From an uncultured Bacteroidia bacterium (GTDB taxonomy: Bacteria; Bacteroidota; Bacteroidia; Bacteroidales; CAJPTX01), in contig CALHSW010000073.1 in the NCBI GenBank assembly GCA_938038735.1, positions 34,617 to 98,616 of the forward strand: a stretch of DNA of 64,000 nucleotides, in the 5' to 3' direction. The notes below the pieces were generated by a model. It worked only from the letters and a program-made list of their open reading frames with translations, did not search any database and had not been told where the DNA came from. Both the position numbers and the translations under genes were made by a program. Shown here in pieces: positions 1 to 8,796 of the stretch. The first letter of the stretch is position 1; every line of letters starts with the position of its first letter.

Positions 1-718
1 TTAGCACCACCTCCACGGACACGCTCTGATAGGTGGCTACGCTCATCGTGGTTGGGGCAAAGCCCCCCGTTGACACCGTGGAGAACGCCAGTAAGAATGC
101 GTCGAATAGGGGGATTCCACAGAGTAGCAGCGACAGCAGCACCGCCACGGTTATGCCGATGTATACCAGCCCCATCTGTTCAAGAATTCGACTTGTGCGC
201 TGCCGATAGTCCTGCTGGGCAATCACCGAGATCTCGCTCCGCGAAAGCGTCATGCGCGCCTTGCCCAATGCGGGTATTACGATCGACACAAACGCCACTA
301 CGCCCATCCCGCCCACCCAATGGGTCAACGCACGGTACAGCAACACGCTCTTCGGAAGTGCTTCCACCTCCGAGAGCATCGTAGCACCCGTCGTTGTAAA
401 TCCAGATGCCGACTCAAACCAAGCCGATGCTAAATCAAAGGGTTTCCCGTATAGAGCGTATGGTATCATCCCCCAAAAACAAACCGCAAGCCATGCGTAC
501 ACCACTATTGAATACCCTTCGCGCTCGGAGAGCTGTCGCTCATGCGGCACAAAAAGTACGGGAAGAAGCCCCGTGAAGAATGTTATGAGCCCCGAATACA
601 AAAAGATAGGCCCCGCACCATCATTTATCACCAGGGAGTACGCTAGAACCAGGAGCATAACGCCTGCCAGGAGTACTAGCGTTATCCCGACGTAACGCAT
701 TACCACGTACGTCCTCAT
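1..718 (-). CDS. trkH: Trk-type potassium uptake protein TrkH (3' end cut by window edge)
   Basis: About 239 N-terminal residues of an inner-membrane K+ translocating subunit are visible; the rest lies beyond base 1. Reverse-strand translation shows several hydrophobic segments, the first selectivity-filter loop with the motif TTTGAT, a following THWVGGMG stretch, and a second filter-like STGGF motif near the window edge, all characteristic of TrkH/KtrB channels. The ATG at 716-718 overlaps the TGA stop of the upstream HAMP protein (ATGA), so the two are probably translationally coupled. The TrkA partner is not in the window. Identity as a Trk/Ktr family subunit is confident; the choice between TrkH and KtrB is less so. 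Confidence 0.88.
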   Translation of the reverse strand, partial: MRTYVVMRYVGITLVLLAGVMLLVLAYSLVINDGAGPIFLYSGLITFFTGLLPVLFVPHERQLSEREGYSIVVYAWLAVCFWGMIPYALYGKPFDLASAWFESASGFTTTGATMLSEVEALPKSVLLYRALTHWVGGMGVVAFVSIVIPALGKARMTLSRSEISVIAQQDYRQRTSRILEQMGLVYIGITVAVLLSLLLCGIPLFDAFLLAFSTVSTGGFAPTTMSVATYQSVSVEVVL

Positions 719-1506
719 AGACCGCGGTGCCGCCCCTCCTTTTCATCGCAACGCTCCATCAGGCGTTCAATGGCCCGCCATAGCTCTCCCAGCTCATCAT
801 CATTGATTATCCGCACGGTACCCCTATCGCGGTAACGTAAGTACCCCTCAGTGGCATCTCGCATCTGCATCACCGGGCGTAGGTAGAACGTTGAGATTAA
901 ATACATAAACATCAACGCAAATAGCACGCCTACAATCATCACGATTAGACCCGGACGAATTGAACGCTCGGGGAAAGAATCGATTAGGTGCGAAGCGTTG
1001 TAAAGATGCTCCTGATTAAGGGTAAGAAGTTTCTGCACTGCCCGTTTAACCGTCTCGTGGGCAGGCTTGATCAGCTGCATATAATCATGCAACGCTGGCT
1101 GCTCCATCGCCAGAAGCTTGTGGGCCGCCTGTACATACGCACCGCTCGCAGCATCCACAGAGTCTAACGATGCTTTCTCCCCCTCATGCGTCACATTGCC
1201 ATGCGCCTGCACCCTACTGCTAGAAAACTCCTCGTGCCAATGCGCAAACTCACGCTCCGCCTCCTCCCGACTCCCATAGTCTCCTGCCACAAAGCGCAGC
1301 AACACCTCATTTTCCATCTCCTGCGCATCTAGCATCCCCTGACCGAATTGTACGCTTCGATAGCTATCCCGCATCATAGAACGCACCTCTTGGCTCATCC
1401 GCTTCAGCTCATGTATCGACAGGGCCCCCGACACCACAACCATAGCCGCCAAAATTAAAAAGCCAGCCAGCACCCGCCCCCGTATGCCAAATCTAATACG
1501 CTTCAT
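715..1506 (-). CDS. Membrane protein with periplasmic helical sensor and terminal HAMP domain, no output domain
   Basis: This 263-residue protein has a membrane segment at about 12-31, a helical periplasmic region of about 150 residues resembling the four-helix-bundle sensors of chemoreceptors and histidine kinases, and a second membrane segment at about 186-208. A HAMP-like linker follows to the end (proline just after the membrane, then the DDELGEL motif). The protein stops about 10 residues after HAMP, so no kinase, cyclase or methyl-accepting domain is encoded. The stop overlaps the trkH start. I infer that it senses an envelope or osmotic signal and acts on TrkH or another partner; no function is proven. 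It could instead be a relic of a truncated histidine kinase. Confidence 0.75.
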   Translation of the reverse strand: MKRIRFGIRGRVLAGFLILAAMVVVSGALSIHELKRMSQEVRSMMRDSYRSVQFGQGMLDAQEMENEVLLRFVAGDYGSREEAEREFAHWHEEFSSSRVQAHGNVTHEGEKASLDSVDAASGAYVQAAHKLLAMEQPALHDYMQLIKPAHETVKRAVQKLLTLNQEHLYNASHLIDSFPERSIRPGLIVMIVGVLFALMFMYLISTFYLRPVMQMRDATEGYLRYRDRGTVRIINDDELGELWRAIERLMERCDEKEGRHRGL

Positions 1507-1633
1507 ACCCTACTTCCCCAAAACTCTCCTGTTACAATAATTAGCTGCACCTATCCTTCTGCATCCTAGCGAACGCGAATTCCCATCGCAGCCCTACTCT
1601 AGTCCAATATTCTGGCATCCGTTGCTGCCACCG

Positions 1634-2287
1634 CTACTCAACCCTTCCCTTCTTCTGCGCCTCCACGCATACCAACTGCGCGTCGTGCGGATGTCTATGC
1701 CTGTCAATATTTTCGAACCCAATCTCTTGTAATCGCTCCTCAATTTGCAGCGGCGTGTGTATCGGCACTAAAAAATCTTTACGAAGCTGCAGACTCCCCT
1801 GACGTTCGGTTGCACTATTGCAGATATACACTTTACCGCCCGGGCGCAGCACTCTCTGTATCTCAATCAACCCAAGCGAGAGACTCGGCCAAAAGTACGT
1901 GGACTCTATCGCAGTTACCACATCAAACCGCCCATCTCCATACGGCAACGCCTCTACCCCGCCCTGCTTCACCTCTTCCCTCCCTAACGCTATTCCAAAA
2001 CGATTTACCCAGCTAGCCTTCCGCACCGCTGCGCTTGATGGATCCACCCCGCAAACCATCCCCCACGTACGCTGCACCATGTATGCCATGTGTCGCCCAC
2101 CGCCACACCCCACTTCCAAAATATCCTCCTTCCCACCACGCAACTTCATCACCCGGCGCAGCAGCCATCGGCTCGTGCCGCCGTTCACCCTGTTCATCAG
2201 CAGCAGAGCCATGCGCCCCCACGCACCCTCCTCGGGAAATGCCGCCTGCTCCACAAGCCGATCGCCCCAGCAACTCTGCAAACTCAC
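1634..2287 (-). CDS. Class I SAM-dependent methyltransferase
   Basis: This is a 217-residue cytoplasmic methyltransferase of the Methyltransf_11/UbiE-like fold. Motif I reads LEVGCGGG at about residue 57-64, an acidic GVDPS strand end follows, and the post-core region has RVLRPGGKVYIC, the usual beta-strand signature. The start is GTG at 2287, chosen because GAGGAAAG sits seven bases upstream; no in-frame ATG precedes motif I. The substrate cannot be told from sequence. It is 127 bp upstream of the HAMP/trkH pair and may be transcribed with it. Confidence 0.82.
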   Translation of the reverse strand: MSLQSCWGDRLVEQAAFPEEGAWGRMALLLMNRVNGGTSRWLLRRVMKLRGGKEDILEVGCGGGRHMAYMVQRTWGMVCGVDPSSAAVRKASWVNRFGIALGREEVKQGGVEALPYGDGRFDVVTAIESTYFWPSLSLGLIEIQRVLRPGGKVYICNSATERQGSLQLRKDFLVPIHTPLQIEERLQEIGFENIDRHRHPHDAQLVCVEAQKKGRVE

Positions 2288-2324
2288 TGTCTTTCCTCAA
2301 CTATTTTTTGCCATTTTGCACTCG

Positions 2325-2332
2325 CGAAGGTA
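2325..2332 (-). promoter_or_regulatory. Possible -7 box of the methyltransferase gene
   Basis: The minus strand reads TACCTTCG, one base off the Bacteroidetes -7 consensus TAnnTTTG, about 38 bp upstream of the GTG start. The mismatch makes this tentative. Confidence 0.3.
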
Positions 2333-2486
2333 ACAACTTCCCATATAAATTAGATACCGCTGCAAGCCCCCCAACGCCTACACATCGCGCTGCTGCCTTG
2401 CCACGGTGATTAAAACGCATATAGGCACGTTTTTTGTATCCGTTTACTAACGAAACCTTACCGTAAAAATAGTTCCTAACACCCGT

Positions 2487-3125
2487 ATGAATTTTCTCGG
2501 ACACCTCCTTCTCGCTGGCCCTAACCCCGAAATACGCATTGGAAACTTTATCGCCGACCATATCAAGGGCATCCCTCTAACCAGCTTCCCGCCCAGCGTG
2601 GTGAAGGGAATCATGATGCACCGCGCCATTGACTACTTCACCGACACCTACCCTCTCCTCTTCGAGGCAAAAGCCCTTCTACGCCCGGGCTACCGTAAGT
2701 ACGCCAGCGTAGTTCTCGACGTTCTCCTAGACCACTTCATCGCAAACGACTGGTCTAAATACTCCCCCCTCCCCCTCGAACCATTTATCTACCGTTTCTA
2801 CCTACAGCTTGTGCGCTACTGGGCTATACTACCACCGTATTGGAAAGAGCGACTCCCCGGTTTCATTGATGACAACCGTATTCTTCGCTATCGCTCCTCC
2901 GAGGGTATCTGCGAGTCGCTCGACATCATGGCGCACACCACCTCGCTACCCGACGCAAGCGGATACGTGAAAGACATTATTGAGACTCACTACGATCGGA
3001 TTAACCGCATGGTGGCCACCTTCATCCCCGACATCGTGAGCTCCATGTCACAGCAATTCGACATTGTTCCTATCGGTTGGTCACTGTCGAAGGCGAGAGC
3101 TATCGAACTTTATCAGTATAAATAG
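2487..3125 (+). CDS. Acyl carrier protein phosphodiesterase-like protein (AcpH/DUF479)
   Basis: This 212-residue cytoplasmic protein matches the AcpH (DUF479) family, which removes the 4'-phosphopantetheine arm from holo-ACP. It starts with the family's N-terminal MNFLGHLLLA, then GNFIADHIKG, then the metal-binding HD-like region HRAIDYFTD and the LLDHFIANDW motif. Length is usual for the family (about 195-210). It runs convergent to rodA, and its last 45 bases overlap the rodA coding end on the other strand. Many bacteria keep this gene away from acpP, as here (acpP is at 44.5 kb). In vivo importance of AcpH is uncertain even in E. coli. Confidence 0.85.
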   Translation: MNFLGHLLLAGPNPEIRIGNFIADHIKGIPLTSFPPSVVKGIMMHRAIDYFTDTYPLLFEAKALLRPGYRKYASVVLDVLLDHFIANDWSKYSPLPLEPFIYRFYLQLVRYWAILPPYWKERLPGFIDDNRILRYRSSEGICESLDIMAHTTSLPDASGYVKDIIETHYDRINRMVATFIPDIVSSMSQQFDIVPIGWSLSKARAIELYQYK

Positions 3126-4496
3126 TAGGATCGTGAACGCCCAAAGGCTAGATCCCCCATAGCTGAAGAAGGGCAAGGGAATCCCCACCACGGGGAAAAG
3201 GCCAATGGTCATTGATATGTTCACCACCACATGGATGAATATTATCGACGCAACGCAGTACCCATAGATCCTGTGGAAATCCTCCCTCTGCCGCTCGGCT
3301 AGTTTCAGCACTCGGTATAGAAAAGCTCCAAAAAGAATGAGCACGAAGAGTGTTCCCACAAAGCCCCACTCTTCGCCCACGGTACAAAAAATAAAGTCGG
3401 TACTTTGCTCTGGAACGAAATTGAACTTGGTTTGCGTTCCCTGCAGATACCCCTTACCGAACAATCCCCCTGACCCTATTGCTATCTTTGACTGGTGTAC
3501 GTTGTACCCTGCCCCCAATGGGTCATTCGTTATGCCCAACAGGTCATTAATTCTATCGCGGTGGTGCGCATCTAAAAAGCGTGTGAACACGTAGTCGGTA
3601 CTCACGCTAACCGCAATGCACGCCCCAGCAAAAAGGGAGAGCAGCACAGAAACGCGGTTGCGCCGCACCATCCCCACAATCGCTAGCAGTAGTAGGAGTA
3701 GTAGGGAAGGGATAAGGCATACTATGTATAGCGGCATCCCAAAAGAGAACCATTCATTCGCAAAGTAAAGGAGCAGCGTTGCTACCACCAGCACCCCGAA
3801 CATGCGTACGCTATTCTTCACGTCACGACGTAGCATGGCATACAGCGAAATGCCGAGTAGCATTATCCCTAGTAGAACATAAACACGATCAAAAAGTAAC
3901 TCCGCGATGAACACCATCGCAAAGGCCAGCAGCACAAGAAGCACGCTGCCGGGCATCCCCTCTCGGTAAAGCACCAAGACGAACGATGAATACACCAAAG
4001 CCGACCCCATGTCGTTCTGCAAGAGAATCAAGAGCATTGGGGTTCCTATGAGTAGTCCCAGCTGTAGCCAGCTGCGCCCACGATCAATGCGAAAATCGAA
4101 ACGTCCCATGAGCTTTGCAACCGCCAACGCTGTCGCAAACTTCGCGAACTCGGAGGGTTGCACTCGAAAAGAACCTATAGCTAGCCACGAACGTGACCCA
4201 TGCACCTCGCTGCCTAATACCAGCGTTGCCACCAGTATAAGCATCATGACTATGTATATAGGGTAGGCAAAAACGTAGTAGAACCGTGCGTCGGCAAGCA
4301 GCACTACGAACGCTATGATTAACGCCGCTCCTATCCAAATGAATTGCAAACCTTGACGGCTTGAAAAATCAAACAGACTGCTATGCACCTCGCTATACGA
4401 TGAGGCGTACACGTTTAGCCAGCCCAAGATGACTAACAGTAAATACATCACTACTGTTAGCCAATCTATCCGTCCTAGTACGCTCCCCCGTGCCAC
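3081..4496 (-). CDS. rodA: Rod-shape-determining peptidoglycan polymerase RodA
   Basis: This is a 471-residue SEDS-family glycosyltransferase that polymerises lipid II in the inner membrane for cell elongation. It has about ten membrane segments. Family signatures include the periplasmic stretch with NFVPEQSTDFIF followed by GEEWGFVG, and the C-terminal GIPLPFFSYGGSS. The start is GTG at 4496, supported by GGGAGG seven bases upstream. It is last of five minus-strand genes; its usual partner PBP2 and mreBCD are not in the window. The stop lies inside the convergent acpH-like gene. Confidence 0.95.
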   Translation of the reverse strand: MARGSVLGRIDWLTVVMYLLLVILGWLNVYASSYSEVHSSLFDFSSRQGLQFIWIGAALIIAFVVLLADARFYYVFAYPIYIVMMLILVATLVLGSEVHGSRSWLAIGSFRVQPSEFAKFATALAVAKLMGRFDFRIDRGRSWLQLGLLIGTPMLLILLQNDMGSALVYSSFVLVLYREGMPGSVLLVLLAFAMVFIAELLFDRVYVLLGIMLLGISLYAMLRRDVKNSVRMFGVLVVATLLLYFANEWFSFGMPLYIVCLIPSLLLLLLLAIVGMVRRNRVSVLLSLFAGACIAVSVSTDYVFTRFLDAHHRDRINDLLGITNDPLGAGYNVHQSKIAIGSGGLFGKGYLQGTQTKFNFVPEQSTDFIFCTVGEEWGFVGTLFVLILFGAFLYRVLKLAERQREDFHRIYGYCVASIIFIHVVVNISMTIGLFPVVGIPLPFFSYGGSSLWAFTILLFILIKFDSSRLRQ

Positions 4497-4540
4497 GCCT
4501 CGCCTCCCGATTTCCCTTTCTCTTGCATTTGAAAGTTCTC

Positions 4541-5941
4541 CTAAATGGCCACCTTCCCATCAACATCTAGAGCCGCGGTCGCCCTCTTTGGGGACTCTCC
4601 AACCGAATAGGCTATCACCGCACAATACACCATGCAGAAATAGTAGATTGCAAGGTCCGAATAAACTACCGACTCAAACGTTATAAGTACCAAGAGCGAT
4701 ACGTATAGCAGCACATGCACAAACTTCATGCGTTTCGCTTTTGTCAGCGGCAAGACCAGCATAAAAAGTAGGTACAATAATCCCACATAGCCCTGTTCTA
4801 CCACCGTATCGATGCACATGTTATGCATCTTGACAATCGTAGACTCCTTCCTATCTTCCAAATTCTCGTAATGATTCCCGTACAGGTCTCCGTACTTGTC
4901 GTAGTAGTGTTCCTTAATGAATGTTCCACACTCCCCGCTACCTAGTCCCCACGGCAAAAAGGCATCCCGCTCCTGCCAAGTTCGAACCCATAGATTGATC
5001 CGATAGTCCTTTAGAACCATAGCTTCAAACAGCTTCGCTACCGTTTTCTTTGACACTTCTTCTGCCGTAGACATACGAACAACGCCACCTCTCGAACCGA
5101 AAAGAAATAAACCCGCAACGCCTACCATCAATGCAACCAAAGCATACATCGGTATGGGTCTATAGCTCCTCTTCACCAACATGCGGAGAAAAACCATGCC
5201 ACCAAGCAGTGCCAAACATACATACATCATTCTCGCATTGCACAGAAAAACCCCTATTGAAAAGTAAACGCATAGCAGAATGCGAACCCATACTCTATTT
5301 TTGTCCCTATATAACCTATGCAGCACTATCAGCATAGAAACTACAAAGCAATAGCTCATGTACATTGGCCATACTGCTACACCCCGCGACAATCCCTCGT
5401 AAGAAAAATATGTATACCCAGCACGTAAAAGCTTCCAAAACGTCACTCCTTCCCTACCGCAGAAATCCACCGGATAGGGTATGAAGCGTAACACACCGTC
5501 AACCGTTTGAAAAGATCGAAACGTCGCCACCATTAACGCTGCCGTAAAAATTGCGGCACTCCCCAAGACCCACGTTGTTCCCCAACTTTTCTTAGGCCGA
5601 AGCCCGATAAACATGAAGGGTATAAGCAAAAAACCTAGCTGTAGCTCTGCCCAATTCGTGTTGAAATGCATATTGGGGTCTAACTCTCCCCGAACGTTTA
5701 GCACCGCAATGAGGTAAAAGACTTCTAACAGGACCAACACCCACCAATCCCTCCATTCTATCTGCCGCCATGCCAACGCAACGTATACTATCCCCAATAA
5801 ACTCCCCACCGCCATCGCCACAGGAAATGGTTTAACGTACACTACTAACAGCGCAATGGCTATGCACATCACCACTTGGCGCACCCTTTCCAGCAAAGCC
5901 ATGTTCACTGATATCTTGCCCACCCTAATTACACTATCCAT
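4541..5941 (-). CDS. O-antigen ligase / Wzy-type polymerase family membrane protein
   Basis: This 466-residue inner-membrane protein has roughly 11-12 hydrophobic helices and one large periplasmic loop at about residues 300-390. Next to the loop end it has the HNMCIDTVVEQGYVGL stretch, the recognisable HN...E.G..G signature of the O-antigen ligase/Wzy_C fold. Such proteins join or polymerise lipid-linked glycans on the periplasmic face. The substrate is not predictable, and no glycan biosynthesis genes flank it. It lies 45 bp before rodA and 22 bp after the barrel gene, so it looks co-transcribed with them. No clear Shine-Dalgarno precedes the ATG; MALLERV 39 bp downstream is an alternative start. 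Confidence 0.75.
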   Translation of the reverse strand: MDSVIRVGKISVNMALLERVRQVVMCIAIALLVVYVKPFPVAMAVGSLLGIVYVALAWRQIEWRDWWVLVLLEVFYLIAVLNVRGELDPNMHFNTNWAELQLGFLLIPFMFIGLRPKKSWGTTWVLGSAAIFTAALMVATFRSFQTVDGVLRFIPYPVDFCGREGVTFWKLLRAGYTYFSYEGLSRGVAVWPMYMSYCFVVSMLIVLHRLYRDKNRVWVRILLCVYFSIGVFLCNARMMYVCLALLGGMVFLRMLVKRSYRPIPMYALVALMVGVAGLFLFGSRGGVVRMSTAEEVSKKTVAKLFEAMVLKDYRINLWVRTWQERDAFLPWGLGSGECGTFIKEHYYDKYGDLYGNHYENLEDRKESTIVKMHNMCIDTVVEQGYVGLLYLLFMLVLPLTKAKRMKFVHVLLYVSLLVLITFESVVYSDLAIYYFCMVYCAVIAYSVGESPKRATAALDVDGKVAI

Positions 5942-5963
5942 GAACTAGATTGAAAATCAATGA

Positions 5964-7679
5964 TTAGAACTCAAAAATTACCCCCAAGTGTCCATTGAAA
6001 CGCTGCGCAGGGTAGCGATAGAATAGCTCGTACCGACACGCTATAATATTTCGTAGGTCTAGAAAAACAGACCAATCAGAAACGAACCTATACCGAGCGT
6101 GCAGATTCAAATCGTAAAGCAACGGCAGCGAAATGCTTTCACCTCCTACACCCCTCGCCTTCATCCCCCCTAGAGCACAGAATTCCATCCCGGCGTACAG
6201 CTTTCGCTGCAGACTGTACGATGCCCTCGCCGTCACCATAAACTGCGGCTTATGCCATGCGCCACCTATGTGCCGTGCAGACCAATGCCAATAGTCCCCT
6301 TGTACCCCTATCGACAAATACTGGCCTATCCTGTAATCTAGAACGCCATTCACGTGCGCAACGTCCGCATTATCGTAGATAACCCCAAAATCAGACCGCA
6401 CCCCCCGCCCCAACACTGCCCCTGAGGAGTCCTTAATATCCGCAACACGGTTAACATAGAAGTGCGCACTATCATATATTGCATACGACCCTCTGAAGTT
6501 ATACGAAAATCGCTTACTAAATTTACCCTTCACCCCTGCAACGATATCCATTCGCTTCGCGGCGTTCCGCACCCTCAATCCAGGTGTAATCCATGGGTTC
6601 TCGGCGCGTATCGTCCGATAATCCGCCATCTCCAACCCGCTCTGCACCTCTACGTAGGGAACGACATACCCCTCTACCACATCGTACGACAGATGCGCTT
6701 TCGGAAAGAAGTAGGGCATCCCCTTCTCATTATTGTAATCGTACGTGAATTGCACTCCAACCTGCACACGCCACCGCTCTCCGAATATGCGTGCCCAAGG
6801 CATTACGCTCACTACCAAGTTGTCCCCTATGGCGGGCTGCATAGCCTTGTTGAAATAATCAAACTGTATCTCGCCACCAAAGCATGTGTGCTGCCAATAC
6901 TGCTGCCCCTGGGCTAAAACTGTAAAGCGAGACTGATTCTCGTCACGCGAGTCGTAGTACCCCCCATAGCTCAACTCCGTCACATACTGGAACTTTGAAG
7001 AATCCATGTAAAGACTTCTCGCACGGAAAAACGCATCAAGCAAATGCGCGCTCGTCCCCTCCTGCCAAAGCGGATTATACTTTACCGAGCGTAGCGTGTC
7101 GGCACCATAAAAAACATCGTAGTCGTGATGATACCCTACAAATCCTTGCATTCCAACCTTCCCCACCACGCCCCGAACATTCCCCGCTAGCGAACTATTA
7201 GAGTAGGCCGCCCTCACCTTCTCACCATCAAAAAGCTTCACCTTGCCCCACGAACTATTATGGGCTAGGCTAACATCATACGTAACACTCTCCGACCGCC
7301 CACTTGAATAGCGTACATCTAGCAGGGGGGAAATGTAATTGCCATATCCTACCTTCACAAACCAATTCGACAATTGGGGCATAGCCTCTTTTCCAACGCG
7401 CGCTGCTGGCACCGGACGCATCGGAAAGTCTACCTGTACGCTCCGTTGCAAAAGATTATAGTTCATCGGACGCAAGACTGTACCCAACGTATCTGAGAGA
7501 CTCGGCATCTCGCTTATTTTGTCCGCATCACCTATTGTCGGGGTATAGATTCTACTCACCTGCACCACTTTATTGGAAAGCTGAGCAGTATCTTCAACCT
7601 GTACAGCGCACATCCCAAACGCTGCCCCGCTGGCTAACACCCAAAGGGTCAACAATATGCACCAGCACTTCAGCTGCAT
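5964..7679 (-). CDS. Outer-membrane beta-barrel protein of TonB-receptor-like type
   Basis: This 571-residue protein has a signal peptide (MQLKCWCILL then ASGAAFGM) and many alternating aromatic beta strands. It ends in a terminal phenylalanine (GVIFEF), as expected for BAM-inserted barrels. The mature N-terminus carries the SRIYTPTIGDADKISEMP stretch, a pattern I associate with a Bacteroidetes barrel family encoded beside large TPR proteins. It lacks an obvious plug domain. The ATG at 7679 was chosen over an upstream GTG because it begins the signal peptide and has TAGGA just ahead. Function is unknown; I infer an outer-membrane partner of the TPR proteins. Confidence 0.68.
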   Translation of the reverse strand: MQLKCWCILLTLWVLASGAAFGMCAVQVEDTAQLSNKVVQVSRIYTPTIGDADKISEMPSLSDTLGTVLRPMNYNLLQRSVQVDFPMRPVPAARVGKEAMPQLSNWFVKVGYGNYISPLLDVRYSSGRSESVTYDVSLAHNSSWGKVKLFDGEKVRAAYSNSSLAGNVRGVVGKVGMQGFVGYHHDYDVFYGADTLRSVKYNPLWQEGTSAHLLDAFFRARSLYMDSSKFQYVTELSYGGYYDSRDENQSRFTVLAQGQQYWQHTCFGGEIQFDYFNKAMQPAIGDNLVVSVMPWARIFGERWRVQVGVQFTYDYNNEKGMPYFFPKAHLSYDVVEGYVVPYVEVQSGLEMADYRTIRAENPWITPGLRVRNAAKRMDIVAGVKGKFSKRFSYNFRGSYAIYDSAHFYVNRVADIKDSSGAVLGRGVRSDFGVIYDNADVAHVNGVLDYRIGQYLSIGVQGDYWHWSARHIGGAWHKPQFMVTARASYSLQRKLYAGMEFCALGGMKARGVGGESISLPLLYDLNLHARYRFVSDWSVFLDLRNIIACRYELFYRYPAQRFNGHLGVIFEF

Positions 7680-7730
7680 TCCTACCAAACCCTTCCGCAC
7701 TTTACTTCGTTACTTTCAAAAAATTAACGA

Positions 7731-8777
7731 CTACCAATCTTTTTCTCCCAGCGTGATGGCACGCATCCCCTCCTCCGCCTCTTTACGAATACCATCATTA
7801 TCATTTGCGTAGCCACGTATCAGACTGTTAAGCGTTTGACGAGCATCCAATGTTTTTCCCTGCGCCAGAAGGCTTCTCGCCATGGCTATATAGCCTTTAG
7901 CCACCCAGTACTCATGCCCGCCCCGATCCTGTTGCGCAGCCCAAATGGTCATCTGCTGTACCTTGTCATGCTCCCCCTTCATCAGCAGAATCTCCACCAT
8001 GCGGTAGCGGCACTCAGCCCCAGCCTCTGTGTTGTTGTTCTTCCCCAACTCGCTAAACCCAGCGTAAGCCTCATCAAGCCGCCCAAGTTTTAGCTGCGCA
8101 TACGTCCTCTGATACTTAGCAAATTGAGCCAGCCCAGCTGGCACCCCAGGCGTTGAAATCATCGCATCTGCTGCATCCACCACCTTCTCCTGATCATCTA
8201 GTTTCCCCGCCAAAAGGATTGACTTACGCCTCATTTCGTACAAGGCTGAGGGGGTTTCCGCCGCGGCGACCCCACTCATGTACGCGACATACGCCTTCTC
8301 CAAATCTCCATTCTTCTCGTAAATCGGTGCCAACAACTTATTGGCCTGCACCCGCACCAAGCTGTCACATTCCCCAGCCACCGCTTGCTCTATGTTGTAG
8401 CGCCCCTCTGCCTCTTTTCCCAAGTTTAGCTGCGCAGTGCCAAGCATAAGCAGCGCATCGGCCACATGGGGGCTGCTGGCAAAGCGTGTCGTATAATCAA
8501 TCAGGTAGCCCTCTGCCAATGAATAGCTCTTAGCCAGGTAGGCTCGCTCCGCTCGCCCGTATGCCAAAGAGTCAATCAGTGCCGTGTCGGCAATCATCAC
8601 GCTCCGATTCAGCGTGTCTTGCAGTCGGGCAACGGAGTCAAACTGCGCGTAGTAAGAATCATCGCCCCGACTATTTCTATAATCGTAGTAGGTGTCCTGC
8701 CCCAGCGCAGGTACAACAAGACCGCTCGTAAGCAACGCTACAACGACAATCAAACCTCCCAAACTGCGACTCTTCAT
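7731..8777 (-). CDS. Exported tetratricopeptide repeat protein
   Basis: This is a 348-residue protein with a signal peptide (MKSRSLGGLIVVV, cleavage after ALG). Its mature part is helical TPR repeats, with recognisable units such as RAYLAKSYSLAEGYLIDY and LGKNNNTEAGAECRYRMVEIL. The last 90 residues resemble the C-terminal part of the 1,029-residue TPR protein just upstream, suggesting duplication of that segment. The ATG at 8777 has GGAGAGAAGG upstream and is preferred to a start 42 bp earlier inside the gap. It sits 19 bp after the larger TPR gene. A periplasmic scaffold role is inferred. Confidence 0.75.
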   Translation of the reverse strand: MKSRSLGGLIVVVALLTSGLVVPALGQDTYYDYRNSRGDDSYYAQFDSVARLQDTLNRSVMIADTALIDSLAYGRAERAYLAKSYSLAEGYLIDYTTRFASSPHVADALLMLGTAQLNLGKEAEGRYNIEQAVAGECDSLVRVQANKLLAPIYEKNGDLEKAYVAYMSGVAAAETPSALYEMRRKSILLAGKLDDQEKVVDAADAMISTPGVPAGLAQFAKYQRTYAQLKLGRLDEAYAGFSELGKNNNTEAGAECRYRMVEILLMKGEHDKVQQMTIWAAQQDRGGHEYWVAKGYIAMARSLLAQGKTLDARQTLNSLIRGYANDNDGIRKEAEEGMRAITLGEKDW

Positions 8778-8796
8778 TGCCTTCTCTCCTACAGTT

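Noticed and set aside
1810..2409. Overlapping plus-strand open frames in the methyltransferase region
   Set aside because: They are Pro/His/Thr-rich shadows of the minus-strand gene.
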